The notes under the pieces were generated by a model, which was given only the letters and a program-made list of their open reading frames with translations, made no database searches and was not told the DNA's origin. Made by a program: the position numbers and the translations under genes. Of a stretch of 64,000 nucleotides of DNA, positions 16,653 to 25,368 are shown one piece after another (position 1 is the first letter of the stretch; each line of letters opens with the position of its first letter). This stretch comes from SG8-41 sp964521405 (GTDB lineage Bacteria > Pseudomonadota > Gammaproteobacteria > Burkholderiales > SG8-41). Where the stretch lies: NCBI GenBank assembly GCA_964521405.1, contig CAZFRR010000204.1, positions 1-64,000 of the forward strand. The letters are read 5' to 3'.

Positions 16653-18019
16653 GCACGCTTCTCGATCGCGCGAATCGGAATGAATCCCGGCCCCGAGGTG
16701 ATCATCTTGCGCGGGTCGTAGAGGTTTTCCTGCTTGCCCGCCTTGACCTCGTCCAGGTACGACATGAACTCCGCCTTCTTCGCCTTCCAGTCTATGCCCA
16801 GTTTCTCCATCAGCGTTTCGGTGGGAGAGGCGTGCCAGTGCGCCTGCACGATCTTGTACGGATGCGCGCCGCACACCAGGGCGGCGAACTGGCAGTCGGC
16901 GAGGATGGGCAGCTCCACCCCCTTGCCGGCCCCGCCCGCCTTGCTGATCCACTGGTTCTTGTCGAGCGTCGTGATGCAGCCGGTGTCGTGCCCGATCATC
17001 ACGTCGGCGTGCGCTTCCTCGACGGCGACGCGCACCTTGCGATCGATGGCGAACGAGCGGGTGAACTCGCGCTCCGAGATAATGTGACGGAAGCCGAACC
17101 CGCAGCAGTCGTACCAGGTCGAATAGTCAATCACCTGCGCGCCGAGGGCCTGCATGGTGCTGGTGGTCACCGCCAGACGATTGCCGCCGAGAATCGTATC
17201 GTCGTAGATCGCATCCTCCGGCACCATCTTGTAGACGTGGCACGCAGGGTGGATGGTCGCCCGGATCTGGCTGCAGTCGATCTCCTGCGTCGCCGCGATG
17301 CGATCGCGCATCACGTGCAGCCACTCGGAGTAGTGGACGACCTCTTCGGGGATCAGGAGCTTTCCGTCCACCAGGCGCCCGAGTTTGCCGAGAATTTTCC
17401 GGACGCTCTCGCGCAGCTTGGCCGAACGCAGGAGGTAGCCGCGCACTTCCTTGTAGTTGCCGAACGAAGTGCCGCAATGCACCAGCGGGTAGTAGTAGGC
17501 ATCCGGCAGGCCTTGCGCCCGGGCAGCCACATACGCCTGATGGAAGTTGCGCAGAAACACCGCTGCGAGGCTCTCCAGATTTCCGATCCCCGAGCCATGG
17601 TAGTTCCATGCCGTGCACGAGGTCTGGTCGGTCTCGTCCAGGTACTCGATGCCAAGCCGGTTCATGATCCAAAGGAGGGAGGCCGGATATCCCGGGATGT
17701 TGCCGCACTGTCCGCACGACTTGTGGTGCCAGAGCCGCCGCGTTGGAATCTTCTTGTCCCAGCCGTAAAGCGTCTTGACCATGACCGGCTCGTGCTCGTC
17801 GGAGACGCGGTGGACGACGATTTCGCCGTCCTTCTCCAGTTGCCACATGATGTCGCGCACGTCCTCCACGCGATCCTTGTTGGTCAGCATCGAGCGCTTG
17901 TCGATCTTCAGCTCGACCCAGGAAGTCGCGATGCGCGCGTCCTCGGACTTGAGTTTCGAGTCCCGCCACTCCGCGCCGTGGCCGGTGAAGCGTTCGTTGC
18001 CGGTGGATTGCTTGTCCAT
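16649..18019 (-). CDS. hdrB1: sHdrB1, large CCG-domain subunit
   Basis: 456 residues, longer than HdrB2, with about 90 extra residues at the N-terminus. CCG-type cysteines appear in 'HKSCGQCGN', 'YDCCGFGF', 'GHDTGCI' and 'ADCQFAALVCG'. It is the paired subunit of sHdrC1 and the likely second site for noncubane cluster chemistry. Ten nt after hdrC1, and coupled to hdrA by a 4-nt overlap. Confidence 0.92.
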   Translation of the reverse strand: MDKQSTGNERFTGHGAEWRDSKLKSEDARIATSWVELKIDKRSMLTNKDRVEDVRDIMWQLEKDGEIVVHRVSDEHEPVMVKTLYGWDKKIPTRRLWHHKSCGQCGNIPGYPASLLWIMNRLGIEYLDETDQTSCTAWNYHGSGIGNLESLAAVFLRNFHQAYVAARAQGLPDAYYYPLVHCGTSFGNYKEVRGYLLRSAKLRESVRKILGKLGRLVDGKLLIPEEVVHYSEWLHVMRDRIAATQEIDCSQIRATIHPACHVYKMVPEDAIYDDTILGGNRLAVTTSTMQALGAQVIDYSTWYDCCGFGFRHIISEREFTRSFAIDRKVRVAVEEAHADVMIGHDTGCITTLDKNQWISKAGGAGKGVELPILADCQFAALVCGAHPYKIVQAHWHASPTETLMEKLGIDWKAKKAEFMSYLDEVKAGKQENLYDPRKMITSGPGFIPIRAIEKRA

Positions 18020-18029
18020 GCGTGTCTCC

Positions 18030-18785
18030 TCAGTCGTCCTTTCCGTCTTCCTGGTCCGCGAGGAAGTCCTTCCAGTCCTCGCGCTTTTCGTCCATGATAT
18101 CCGCGATCACGTCGAACAGATTCCGGTCGATTCCCTCGAGCTGCTTCAGCACCCCGGTCTCTTCCCAGATGGTGTAGAGCTCGACCGAGGTCTTCAGGTT
18201 CACTTCCCAGGCCGTCGCGGTGGTATTGAGGGTCGGCATGGGGATCGCCTTGCGCAGGAGCTTTAACGGCGCGTCGATCTTGGAGACGTTGGGACCCCAG
18301 TCCGGGAAATGTTCGGGGGTAATCATGTCGGGCGCGAGCTGGTTGCCGGTCGAGATCAGCTTCAGCATCACGCGGCTGAACGGGCGCAGCACCGCCTTGG
18401 CCGACTCCATTTCGTGCTTGATCGCTGTCTCGCGCATCAGCATGATCAGGCCGCCCGGGGAATTGCCGAACGGGCAGCGCGCCGCGCAGGTGTAGCACTG
18501 GGCGCAGGCCCAGATCTTTTCCTGCATCGCGTCGTAGATGCCCTCGAGGTTCTCGGTCCACAACAACTGGACGATCTCGCGCGGGCTGAAGTCGTAGTAG
18601 TGCGCGGCGGGACAAGTCGCGGTGCAGATGCCGCAATTCAGGCAGCCGTTCAGCTCGTGGTCGTAGCGGAGATCCGACTGGATGTCCTTGAAGATCTCCT
18701 CGAGTTTCCCGCGGGGAAGGGGCGGTTTCTCGGACAGGGGGTCGCCGATATGGGACTGGACCCGCGTGCTCGCTGCGTGCGTCAT
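18030..18785 (-). CDS. hdrC1: sHdrC1, ferredoxin-like electron-transfer subunit
   Basis: 251 residues with two four-cysteine clusters, CLNCGICTATCP near residue 43 and CAQCYTCAARCP near residue 92, as in HdrC. Acidic C-terminus (ADQEDGKDD). First hdr gene after dsrE (13-nt gap). It should pair with sHdrB1 and feed electrons to or from sHdrA. Confidence 0.93.
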   Translation of the reverse strand: MTHAASTRVQSHIGDPLSEKPPLPRGKLEEIFKDIQSDLRYDHELNGCLNCGICTATCPAAHYYDFSPREIVQLLWTENLEGIYDAMQEKIWACAQCYTCAARCPFGNSPGGLIMLMRETAIKHEMESAKAVLRPFSRVMLKLISTGNQLAPDMITPEHFPDWGPNVSKIDAPLKLLRKAIPMPTLNTTATAWEVNLKTSVELYTIWEETGVLKQLEGIDRNLFDVIADIMDEKREDWKDFLADQEDGKDD

Positions 18786-18798
18786 CGCCGATCGGGCC

Positions 18799-19176
18799 TC
18801 AGTAGGTCAGCACTTTGCAGTCGCCTTCCATCACTTCCTCAATGAGGTGGGCGCCGCCGATGATGCCCGAGCACTCGGGGATCATGTCGCTTTCCTTCAT
18901 GTCGAAGAGGTCGAGGTTGGGGGAGCAGCAGTAGAACTTGACGCCCGCCTCGTGCGCATCCTTGATGAAGTCGTAGACCGACTTGGGCGAGCCTTCTTTC
19001 ACGAAGAGCTTCTCGGCCACGCCTTTTTTCATGAGGCGCCCGGCGGTGGCGGTGCAGATGACGTCGACCTCGTAGTCCATCGCCGCGGCAACGGATGCCT
19101 GGAAGATCGGCGCGCCCAGTTCCTCGCCGTTGCGCGGATCCGTATTCGCCATCACGATGATGAGCTTGCTGGCCAC
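18799..19176 (-). CDS. dsrE3A: DsrE-family sulfurtransferase (DsrE3A type)
   Basis: 125 residues if started at GTG 19176, preceded by GGGGG. This gives the familiar start xASKLIIVMANTDPRNG and places adjacent cysteines at positions 83-84 ('KFYCCSPN'), with another in 'PECSG'. These accept sulfur from TusA and hand it towards the sHdr complex. The open frame continues 24 codons further upstream with no good ATG. First gene of the sHdr operon, 76 nt behind its promoter. Confidence 0.9.
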   Translation of the reverse strand: MASKLIIVMANTDPRNGEELGAPIFQASVAAAMDYEVDVICTATAGRLMKKGVAEKLFVKEGSPKSVYDFIKDAHEAGVKFYCCSPNLDLFDMKESDMIPECSGIIGGAHLIEEVMEGDCKVLTY

Positions 19177-19251
19177 GATGCCCCCGCCTGTCGTTGCGAT
19201 CAGGCGCGCCGCGCTTGCGGCTCGTTCGGCGGGCGCCGCCTTCTCCAAAGC

Positions 19252-19280
19252 ACTATATTAGGACTTTCTAATAGATGCAA
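19252..19280 (-). promoter_or_regulatory. Promoter of the sHdr operon
   Basis: On the minus strand: TTGCAT, exactly 17 bp, then TATAGT, a good sigma-70 promoter. Transcription would start near 19245, about 70 nt before the dsrE GTG. The spacer and the upstream half of the -10 box are occupied by the inverted repeat at 19255-19274, so a bound repressor would block polymerase. It lies just behind the gat stop codon. Confidence 0.72.
19255..19274. promoter_or_regulatory. Operator-like inverted repeat, sHdr promoter
   Basis: ATATTAG-GACTTT-CTAATAG; the inner 6-bp arms TATTAG/CTAATA are perfect. AT-rich ATTAG-type palindromes are typical targets of BigR/SqrR-like ArsR proteins. The same element, at the same distance from the -10 box, recurs at 24578-24597. 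Most likely ligand: the ArsR protein encoded at 11808-12155. Confidence 0.65.
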
Positions 19281-19297
19281 GCCCGCCGGCCGCGCGT

Positions 19298-20008
19298 TTA
19301 CCCGGGCGTCCGGCGGGGCTGCATCCATCCCGTCAGCTGCACGATGCCGGTCATGATCGGCACCAGCGCGTCCTCCAGGGCCCGCTGCGCCAGCCGCAGC
19401 TTCGCCAGTTCCGGGCCAGCGTTCCCGGGCGCTTCGGCGAATTCCATGATCAGGTCTTCCACCATGGCCACCTTGAACCCCGGGTGCCCGGCAAACCCGA
19501 ACGCGGAGTCGCCGATCTGCCACAGCGCGGGCCGCCCCTGGGTGTCCTCGGCGAGCACCTTGGCGTAGTCCGGCGGCACCGGCCAGTCTCGCATGTAGAC
19601 GGCAAGCGGGTATTCCGCCGGCAGGTAGCCGTTCAACGCGGTGGCGTCGACGCGCCGCGCGGTGGTCACTTCGAAAGCGAGTCCGGCCGCCGCGGACCGG
19701 CCGCCTGCCGCGATCGCGAGTATTTGCGCGCCGAGTCCGATGCCGATCACCGGGCTGCCGAACATCAGAGCGGCATGCGCAAGCTTGACCTCCTGCTGGA
19801 GCGTCGGGATGTCGCGTGTTCCCGCGGCTCCCCACACGCCACCGCTCAACAGCACCAGGCCGTCGCGGATCGTGTCGGGGTCGGGCAGCTTCCCGCCCGC
19901 GGTGAACGGGCGGAAGTACTGGAAGCGAATCCCGCGCCCCTCGAGATGATCCTCGATCAGGCCGAGATACTCGGCGGAGGTGTGCTGGACGACGGAGACG
20001 AGCTTCAT
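19298..20008 (-). CDS. Class I glutamine amidotransferase-like protein without catalytic cysteine
   Basis: 236 residues with the flavodoxin-like GATase fold of the GuaA-like group. The nucleophile elbow, normally GxCxGxQ, reads 'VIGIGLGAQILA': the cysteine is replaced by glycine. The histidine survives in 'FAGHPGFK' but the usual HPE glutamate is lost. It should be unable to hydrolyse glutamine and may act as a binding or scaffold protein. Last gene of the lipoate-assembly operon, 45 nt behind the ligase, so a role linked to LbpA is inferred from context. Confidence 0.82.
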   Translation of the reverse strand: MKLVSVVQHTSAEYLGLIEDHLEGRGIRFQYFRPFTAGGKLPDPDTIRDGLVLLSGGVWGAAGTRDIPTLQQEVKLAHAALMFGSPVIGIGLGAQILAIAAGGRSAAAGLAFEVTTARRVDATALNGYLPAEYPLAVYMRDWPVPPDYAKVLAEDTQGRPALWQIGDSAFGFAGHPGFKVAMVEDLIMEFAEAPGNAGPELAKLRLAQRALEDALVPIMTGIVQLTGWMQPRRTPG

Positions 20009-20053
20009 GTAGGGCGGATGAGCACGACCGGACGGCGCCGGCGCGTCGTTCTT

Positions 20054-21142
20054 TCAGGCCGGCGTGAGTGGGCCTTGCCGGGCCGATGTGATAGCGTCTT
20101 CGACAGCTTTGCGAAAGTCGGCCGGCGCCACGGTGAGGAGCCCGATTTTCGTTTCGGCAAAGAAGCGCTCGATCGCGGCGCCAACCTCGGCAACGGCGAC
20201 GTTTCGCAGCGATGCCTCCAGGTCGAAGATGGTGCGCGGTGGGGTGACGAAAAAGTCGCCGGTGATGAGCGCTTCACGAATGCGATCGCGCCCTGCGCCT
20301 TCGAGCCGGACGTACGTCTGGATCGTGCCGCCGGCGCCGGTGTGGCTGCCCGCCAGCACGCCTTCGCCTGCGCCTGGATCGTCGATCTCGGCGACGAAGG
20401 CTTCGGTGCCGATCTCCTCGTCGTGATACCGCGCGGCGAGCGACTCTTCGCTGGCGGTGATATTACCGGGAACGGGCGTGATGCCGAGGCGCCCGGCAAA
20501 GCCCGCGAGCAGCGATTTCCTGACCGCTTCCAGGGGCGGCGCAATGCCGAGAAGTTCCTTCAGCGTCACGATGCGCTGCGCCGCGGAATCGAGCGCGCGT
20601 CTGGCCAATTTTGCCTGCGGCACGTTGAGCGCGGCGAGCATATCAGCGGGGTTCATGTCCACCAGCACCGTGCCCTGGAAGAAGAGCGTGTCCTCATCGA
20701 AGAATCCGCCGGTGCCGCTCACCTTGCGTCCGTCCACCTCGATGTCATTGCGCGGCCGGTACTGCGCATTGACGCCGAGCCGGCTCAACCCCGCTGCCGC
20801 CGCCTCGCAAATGCGGCGGGTCAGCTCGGCGAGCGAGCTGATACCCAGGGTGGAGCGGCGCAGGACCAGCTCCCAGCCGAGCTGGCCTTCGTCAAAGTAG
20901 ATCGCGCCGCCCCCGGTGATGCGGCGGGCCACGCCGATGCCGTTCGCGCGGCAGTAGTCGAGGTTGATCTCGCGCGACAGGGCCTGATGGCGTCCAACCA
21001 GCGCGGTGGGCGGGAAGCGCAGAAAGCGGATGGAATCGGGAATCGCCCCCGCCTTGTGCGCGTCGATCATGGCCTGGTCGAACGCGATCTGGCGCCGGCC
21101 ATCGCGAATGCCGGTATCGATTACGCGAAAGGTGCGGGCCAT
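20054..21142 (-). CDS. lplA: sLpl-type lipoate/octanoate-protein ligase
   Basis: 362 residues, biotin/lipoate ligase fold with an intact adenylate loop 'RRITGGGAIYFDEGQ' and catalytic lysine block 'DIEVDGRKVSGTGGF', plus a C-terminal accessory domain, i.e. the single-chain sLpl(AB) form found beside shdr genes. It would attach octanoate or lipoate to Lys71 of LbpA. Only 4 nt separate it from the upstream radical-SAM gene. A degenerate full-length paralogue lies at 7119-8177. Confidence 0.92.
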   Translation of the reverse strand: MARTFRVIDTGIRDGRRQIAFDQAMIDAHKAGAIPDSIRFLRFPPTALVGRHQALSREINLDYCRANGIGVARRITGGGAIYFDEGQLGWELVLRRSTLGISSLAELTRRICEAAAAGLSRLGVNAQYRPRNDIEVDGRKVSGTGGFFDEDTLFFQGTVLVDMNPADMLAALNVPQAKLARRALDSAAQRIVTLKELLGIAPPLEAVRKSLLAGFAGRLGITPVPGNITASEESLAARYHDEEIGTEAFVAEIDDPGAGEGVLAGSHTGAGGTIQTYVRLEGAGRDRIREALITGDFFVTPPRTIFDLEASLRNVAVAEVGAAIERFFAETKIGLLTVAPADFRKAVEDAITSARQGPLTPA

Positions 21143-21146
21143 GACT

Positions 21147-22406
21147 TCAATGCTTCTGCTCGACGATGCGCAGCTGGCGGCGGATCCTGCGGATGTCGGT
21201 CTTGTTGGGCTGAAACGGGTAGCTTGCGATATTGGAGGGAGGCGAATCGCCGTACGGACGGTCGCAAGCCGACACTTCGTCGCTGAACTTGCCCGGACAG
21301 CCGGAGGTGCGGAACGCGATGCCCGCGTCGATCACGTCCTGAAGAGCGCTTTGCGGAACGCCGAAATCGGTGACGCGCCCTTCGCCATCGAACGACATGC
21401 TCTCCACGCGGACTCCACGGTAATCGATCAGGTAACGCGCGAGTTGCACCCGCCGCCACTGATCCCGCGGCGTGGCCGGAAGGTGATCCATCAGCGAGCC
21501 CTTCTCGGGAAAGAAGCAGAACATGTGGTTGTGGCCGCCGAGATCGACGATTCTTTGCACGAGGGAGATCGCCTCATGCTCGGTCTCGCCCATGCCGACA
21601 ATGATGTGCGCCCCGAATTTCTGTGGCCCGAAGATGTCTCGCGCATGCATGAGAATTTCCCAGTACTTCGCCCAGGAGTGCGGCGACTGAACGCCCTTGC
21701 CGCGCGTGCGATCGAAGATTTCCGGCGTCGCCGCATCGAGCGACACGGTGAAAATATCGGCGCCGAGATCCCGCAGCCGCCCCACGTCCGCGCGCGTCAT
21801 GGTGGTGGGATTGGACAGGATCGAGACCGGAATCGTCGCCGGATCGACGCGCTCGGTCCATTTCTTCAGCACGGTCACCGTATCCTCGTCGGAACGCGGA
21901 TGCGTGATCATGGAAATGCACATCCGGTGAAAGGGACTCGATGCGCCGTCGCGGGCCACGATGTCTATGGTTGCCTCGAGCGGCACCGCCGGCCAGTTCA
22001 CGCGGATGAAATTGCGGTCGGCATAATCGCGATCGGCTTCCCGGTGACGGGCCAGACCGCAGTAGGCGCAGTTGGCCCGGCAGCCCTCGGGATAGGTGAG
22101 CAGCAGATTGAGGCAGCGGGTGCAGGAGGTGCGGTACATCTTTCCTTTCATGATGCCGAGCGTGATTGCCGCCGCCGTCGACATCTGCACGTACTCCGGC
22201 GAGCGCATGTGCGGCGTGAGGATGTTGTAGTTCGGCAGATAGACGCCGTGCGGCGCCACGTTGTTCACCTTGACCCGGGCCCCGTTCTTCATCTCGCGGG
22301 GTGTGGCGGCGGGCGCCCGCGGCTGCATGAGCGCCGCGGCGTTATGGTCTTCTCCCGCGGGTGTGCGCTCCGGCGCGGATGCGGTTTCAGGACGGTAACA
22401 GCTCAT
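21147..22406 (-). CDS. lipS: Radical-SAM sulfur-insertion protein, LipS family
   Basis: 419 residues. Radical-SAM cysteines CRANCAYC near residue 110, with extra cysteines upstream ('TSCTRCLNLL') and near the C-terminus ('TSGCPGK', 'SACDRPYG') that could hold an auxiliary cluster. One of two dissimilar LipS proteins that together replace LipA, each adding one sulfur to octanoyl-LbpA. I cannot tell LipS1 from LipS2 here. The first 30 or so residues are low-complexity and a later start is possible. Confidence 0.87.
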   Translation of the reverse strand: MSCYRPETASAPERTPAGEDHNAAALMQPRAPAATPREMKNGARVKVNNVAPHGVYLPNYNILTPHMRSPEYVQMSTAAAITLGIMKGKMYRTSCTRCLNLLLTYPEGCRANCAYCGLARHREADRDYADRNFIRVNWPAVPLEATIDIVARDGASSPFHRMCISMITHPRSDEDTVTVLKKWTERVDPATIPVSILSNPTTMTRADVGRLRDLGADIFTVSLDAATPEIFDRTRGKGVQSPHSWAKYWEILMHARDIFGPQKFGAHIIVGMGETEHEAISLVQRIVDLGGHNHMFCFFPEKGSLMDHLPATPRDQWRRVQLARYLIDYRGVRVESMSFDGEGRVTDFGVPQSALQDVIDAGIAFRTSGCPGKFSDEVSACDRPYGDSPPSNIASYPFQPNKTDIRRIRRQLRIVEQKH

Positions 22407-22425
22407 GGCTTCAATTCCTTCTTCT

Positions 22426-23493
22426 TCACGCCCAGTACTCCGGATAAGCGATCCAGCTGCGGCGCCAGGCGGCGCGGTCTGCCGGCACGCCGTTAGCGCA
22501 GCGCTCTGCTAATTCCCGCCTGCGCCGGACGGCCCGGGCGAGCGCTGCCTGGAACACCCCCCGCAGCTCGTCTTCGTAGTCCGCGCCGGCGCTGCGATCC
22601 CCGGCAACCCATGCCGCAGCCGTTTCCCCTGCGAGCCGGCCGGAATACACGGCAGCGGGAATGCCGGCGCCGGTCACCGGGTTGGTCAGCCCGGCGGCGT
22701 CACCCGCCAGCAGCGCGAGCGTGCCGCCCAGCATCCCCCGGGGTTGCAGGATGCCGCCGGCGGGAATCGCGCCGCCGGTGCGTCCGAGGATCTCGGTGCC
22801 GACGCGCCCGTTTTCGACCAGCGCCGCATGCAACCCGGCGACGATTTCCTTGAGCCGCGCCTTGTGGGCGGAGTCGACCCCGGCACCCACGTGCGCGACC
22901 TCGCCCTTGGGGAACAGCCAGCCGTAGCCGCCGGGAATGCCGGCCGAGAGGAAGATATCGGTGGCTTCATGGCGCCGCTGCAGGGGAACGGTGAGCTGCC
23001 GGGTTTCGAGCAGGTGCCGGTTGACCTGGCCGATGCGGCGGCCGACGGCGGAGCGGGGGCCATCGGCGCCGACGACTACCGCGGCTGCGGCGCGCCGGCC
23101 GTCGGTAAACTCGAGGCTGCCGTCAGGCGCAATCGAGCGCACGCCCACGCCGAGCCGGCAGCGCGCGCCCGCGCGTCTGGCGTCCGCAATGAGCGCTGCG
23201 TCAAAGGCGGCGCGATCGAGCATATGGCCGGAAAAATCCTCCTTGGCGTCCGGCGCTTCGCCTTCAACAAAAGTCATCATGGCCCGGATCGGCTGGCGCA
23301 CCGTGTCCCCAAGCCTCACGGCCTCGGCGCCGGTCATCGCCGGCACGAACTCCGCGCATTGCACCGGCCTGCCGGCCTCGCGTTTGCGATCTACCGCGAT
23401 GACGCGACAACCGCGGCGGGCTGCTGCTGCCGCGGCACAGGCACCGGCCGGGCCGAGCCCGATAACCAGGACATCGACGGATTCGGCCATCAC
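22426..23493 (-). CDS. lipT: LipT, geranylgeranyl-reductase-like FAD oxidoreductase
   Basis: 355 residues with an N-terminal FAD motif 'VLVIGLGPAGACAAAAAARRG', 'GADGPRSAVGRRIG' and 'LLAGDAAGLTNPVTGAGI', the standard pattern of the geranylgeranyl reductase family. In shdr-linked lipoate clusters this flavoprotein lies between the two lipS genes, as here, and is proposed to supply electrons for sulfur insertion. Overlaps the upstream lipS by ATGA. Confidence 0.88.
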   Translation of the reverse strand: MMAESVDVLVIGLGPAGACAAAAAARRGCRVIAVDRKREAGRPVQCAEFVPAMTGAEAVRLGDTVRQPIRAMMTFVEGEAPDAKEDFSGHMLDRAAFDAALIADARRAGARCRLGVGVRSIAPDGSLEFTDGRRAAAAVVVGADGPRSAVGRRIGQVNRHLLETRQLTVPLQRRHEATDIFLSAGIPGGYGWLFPKGEVAHVGAGVDSAHKARLKEIVAGLHAALVENGRVGTEILGRTGGAIPAGGILQPRGMLGGTLALLAGDAAGLTNPVTGAGIPAAVYSGRLAGETAAAWVAGDRSAGADYEDELRGVFQAALARAVRRRRELAERCANGVPADRAAWRRSWIAYPEYWA

Positions 23494-24560
23494 GCTGTCA
23501 TCGAAGCGCGTGAGTGGAGCTTGATTGTCTGCCCGGTGCGAATCGAGCAGCAGGCATGTTCCTGCACCGCCGGGCGGCCGATCGCGGTGGCGACCGCCAG
23601 CGTGCCCTCGGCCGGGAAGGCGATGCCGTCAAGCCCGCTCATCACGGCGTAGGCGTCGGTCACCCTGCGGTGCATGCCGGCCGGCCGCGCGCAGCCCAGC
23701 AGCACCTGGCGCTCGGGCAGGCGCCTCCTGGCGTCGAGAAACACCTGCCCCACGTCGCGCGTGTCGGGGACCTGAAACGTTCCCGGCCTGGCATAGAAGG
23801 GCATGACGACCACCAGCACCAGCGAGTGGATGCGATGCCGGCTCACGATCTCGAGCGCGTTGGCCTCGCCCAGCAACCGTCCGTAATGCAGGCCGATGAC
23901 GATGTGCGGGACGACCTCCATGGAGGTCGAGCACAGCGCGGCCAGCGTCGCCTCGAAGTCTTCCACTGGGCGCTCCAGGTGATAGACCTCGCTCACCGTC
24001 TCGCGCGCGCCGATGACGTCCATCATCGCGGTGTCGACGCCCGCTGCCGCCATCGCCCGCGCCCGCGCTTCGTCGAGCAGGGCCGAATGAATCGCGATCC
24101 TCAAGTGCGGGAAATCGCGCTTCAGCTTCTCGATGACGGGGAAGTAGCGCTCGTAGCGGATCTCGTTCGCGCGGTTGGAGCCGCCGGAGAGGAGGAACCC
24201 CTGGAGCTGCTCGCTCCTGATCATCTCCCGCACCTTGCGATCGAGCACCCCGGGGCTCACGGCCGGGAGCATCGGCTCGAGGATCTTCGCCTGGCAGTGG
24301 TCGCACATCAGCGCGCACCCCGCGGCGGTCACGGAAAACGCGGGGAAGCTGTTCTTGCCGCAGCCGCTCACCTCGCAGCTCGAGTACGACTTGAAGGTGG
24401 GGGTGGAAAACCGGATCTGGCGGCCGACCGCCCCGCGCGCGTCCCGTTCGAACTCCTGGATGAGGCCGGCATCCCATTGGGCGTCCTCGAGTTCCTCCAC
24501 CGCGGCAAGGCTGTCGATCCAGCTCATGATGTCGCTCGGTCTGCCTGCTGACCGCCTCAT
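23490..24560 (-). CDS. lipS: Radical-SAM sulfur-insertion protein, LipS family (first gene of lip operon)
   Basis: 356 residues with radical-SAM cysteines 'CALMCDHC' near residue 84 and additional cysteines in 'SSCEVSGCGK' upstream and near the C-terminus. Distinct in sequence from the LipS at 21147-22406, as expected for the LipS1/LipS2 pair. ATG 24560 has a strong Shine-Dalgarno (GGAGGG, 6-nt spacing); an internal ATG, MSWIDSLAAV, would be an alternative. First gene of lipS-lipT-lipS-lpl-gat. Confidence 0.87.
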   Translation of the reverse strand: MRRSAGRPSDIMSWIDSLAAVEELEDAQWDAGLIQEFERDARGAVGRQIRFSTPTFKSYSSCEVSGCGKNSFPAFSVTAAGCALMCDHCQAKILEPMLPAVSPGVLDRKVREMIRSEQLQGFLLSGGSNRANEIRYERYFPVIEKLKRDFPHLRIAIHSALLDEARARAMAAAGVDTAMMDVIGARETVSEVYHLERPVEDFEATLAALCSTSMEVVPHIVIGLHYGRLLGEANALEIVSRHRIHSLVLVVVMPFYARPGTFQVPDTRDVGQVFLDARRRLPERQVLLGCARPAGMHRRVTDAYAVMSGLDGIAFPAEGTLAVATAIGRPAVQEHACCSIRTGQTIKLHSRASMTA

Positions 24561-24574
24561 TGATGACCCTCCGT

Positions 24575-24603
24575 ATTATATTTGAGTTTTCTAATATTGA
24601 AGT
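24575..24603 (-). promoter_or_regulatory. Promoter and operator of the lipoate-assembly operon
   Basis: Minus strand: consensus -10 TATAAT (24575-24580) with a poor -35 (ACTTCA at 17 bp). The inverted repeat ATATTTG-N6-CTAATAT occupies 24578-24597, starting 3 nt into the -10 box exactly as in the sHdr promoter. In transcribed orientation the two promoters share TATTAGAAA and the downstream arm. Co-regulation by one ArsR-type repressor is the simplest reading. Confidence 0.65.
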
Positions 24604-24694
24604 CATTTCCGTCCGGTCGGCAACACCGGGCGGGCGGGCTGCGGGGGTTGCCCGGGTTCCCCTATACTGTTGCCGCAACGAGGAGATCCGAATC

Positions 24695-25363
24695 ATGACG
24701 GGAGTGACGCGGCGCGCCTGGATGGCGCGCATGGCAGCAGGCGGCGCCATGGCTGCCCTGGAAATGGCGCGGCTGCGCCAGGCGCTGGCCGCGGATGCCG
24801 TGCAACAAGGCATCGCCCAGGTGCGGGGCGAGGTGCGGATCGGGGACGTGCCTGCCAGGCGCGGGATGGAAATCAAGCCTGGCGAGGTGATCACCACCGG
24901 GCGCGGCGCGCAGCTGGTATTCGTCGTCGGGCGCGACGCATTCATGGCCCGCTCCGGCTCGCGTATCGAACTCTCGGGCGCCGCAACCGAGACCGTAGTC
25001 AGGGGCCTGCGCCTGGTGACCGGGGCACTCCTCTCGGTTTTCGATTCCAGCAGGGAAAGACGGATCCAGACCGCGACCTCGACGATCGGCATCCGCGGCA
25101 CCGGCATTTACGTCGAGGCCCAGAAAATGCGCACCTATGCCTGCACCTGCTACGGCGAGGCGGAGCTCGTGCCGGTGGACGCGCCGCAGGAGGCGGAGAC
25201 GGTGCGCACCACGCATCACGACCAGCCGCGCTACATTTACCCGAAAGGCATGCCGCGCATGATCGAGCGCGCGCCCGTGATCAATCACACTGACGCCGAG
25301 CTGATCCTCCTCGAGAGCCTGGTCGGTCGCCAGGTGCCCTTCGACCCCAAGACCTATCCGTGA
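24695..25363 (+). CDS. FecR-domain protein with Tat-type leader
   Basis: 222 residues. Start taken at ATG 24695, which has AGGAG 10 nt upstream. The N-terminus 'TRRAWMARMAAGG' resembles a twin-arginine signal. The body is a FecR-like beta domain ('KPGEVITTGRGAQLVFVVGRDAFMARSGSRIEL', split here as successive strands) and carries a Cys-x-Cys (CTCYGE) near residue 150. It is divergent from the lip operon and shares its control region, so it may be co-regulated. Function unknown. Confidence 0.72.
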   Translation: MTGVTRRAWMARMAAGGAMAALEMARLRQALAADAVQQGIAQVRGEVRIGDVPARRGMEIKPGEVITTGRGAQLVFVVGRDAFMARSGSRIELSGAATETVVRGLRLVTGALLSVFDSSRERRIQTATSTIGIRGTGIYVEAQKMRTYACTCYGEAELVPVDAPQEAETVRTTHHDQPRYIYPKGMPRMIERAPVINHTDAELILLESLVGRQVPFDPKTYP

Positions 25364-25368
25364 AGAGC

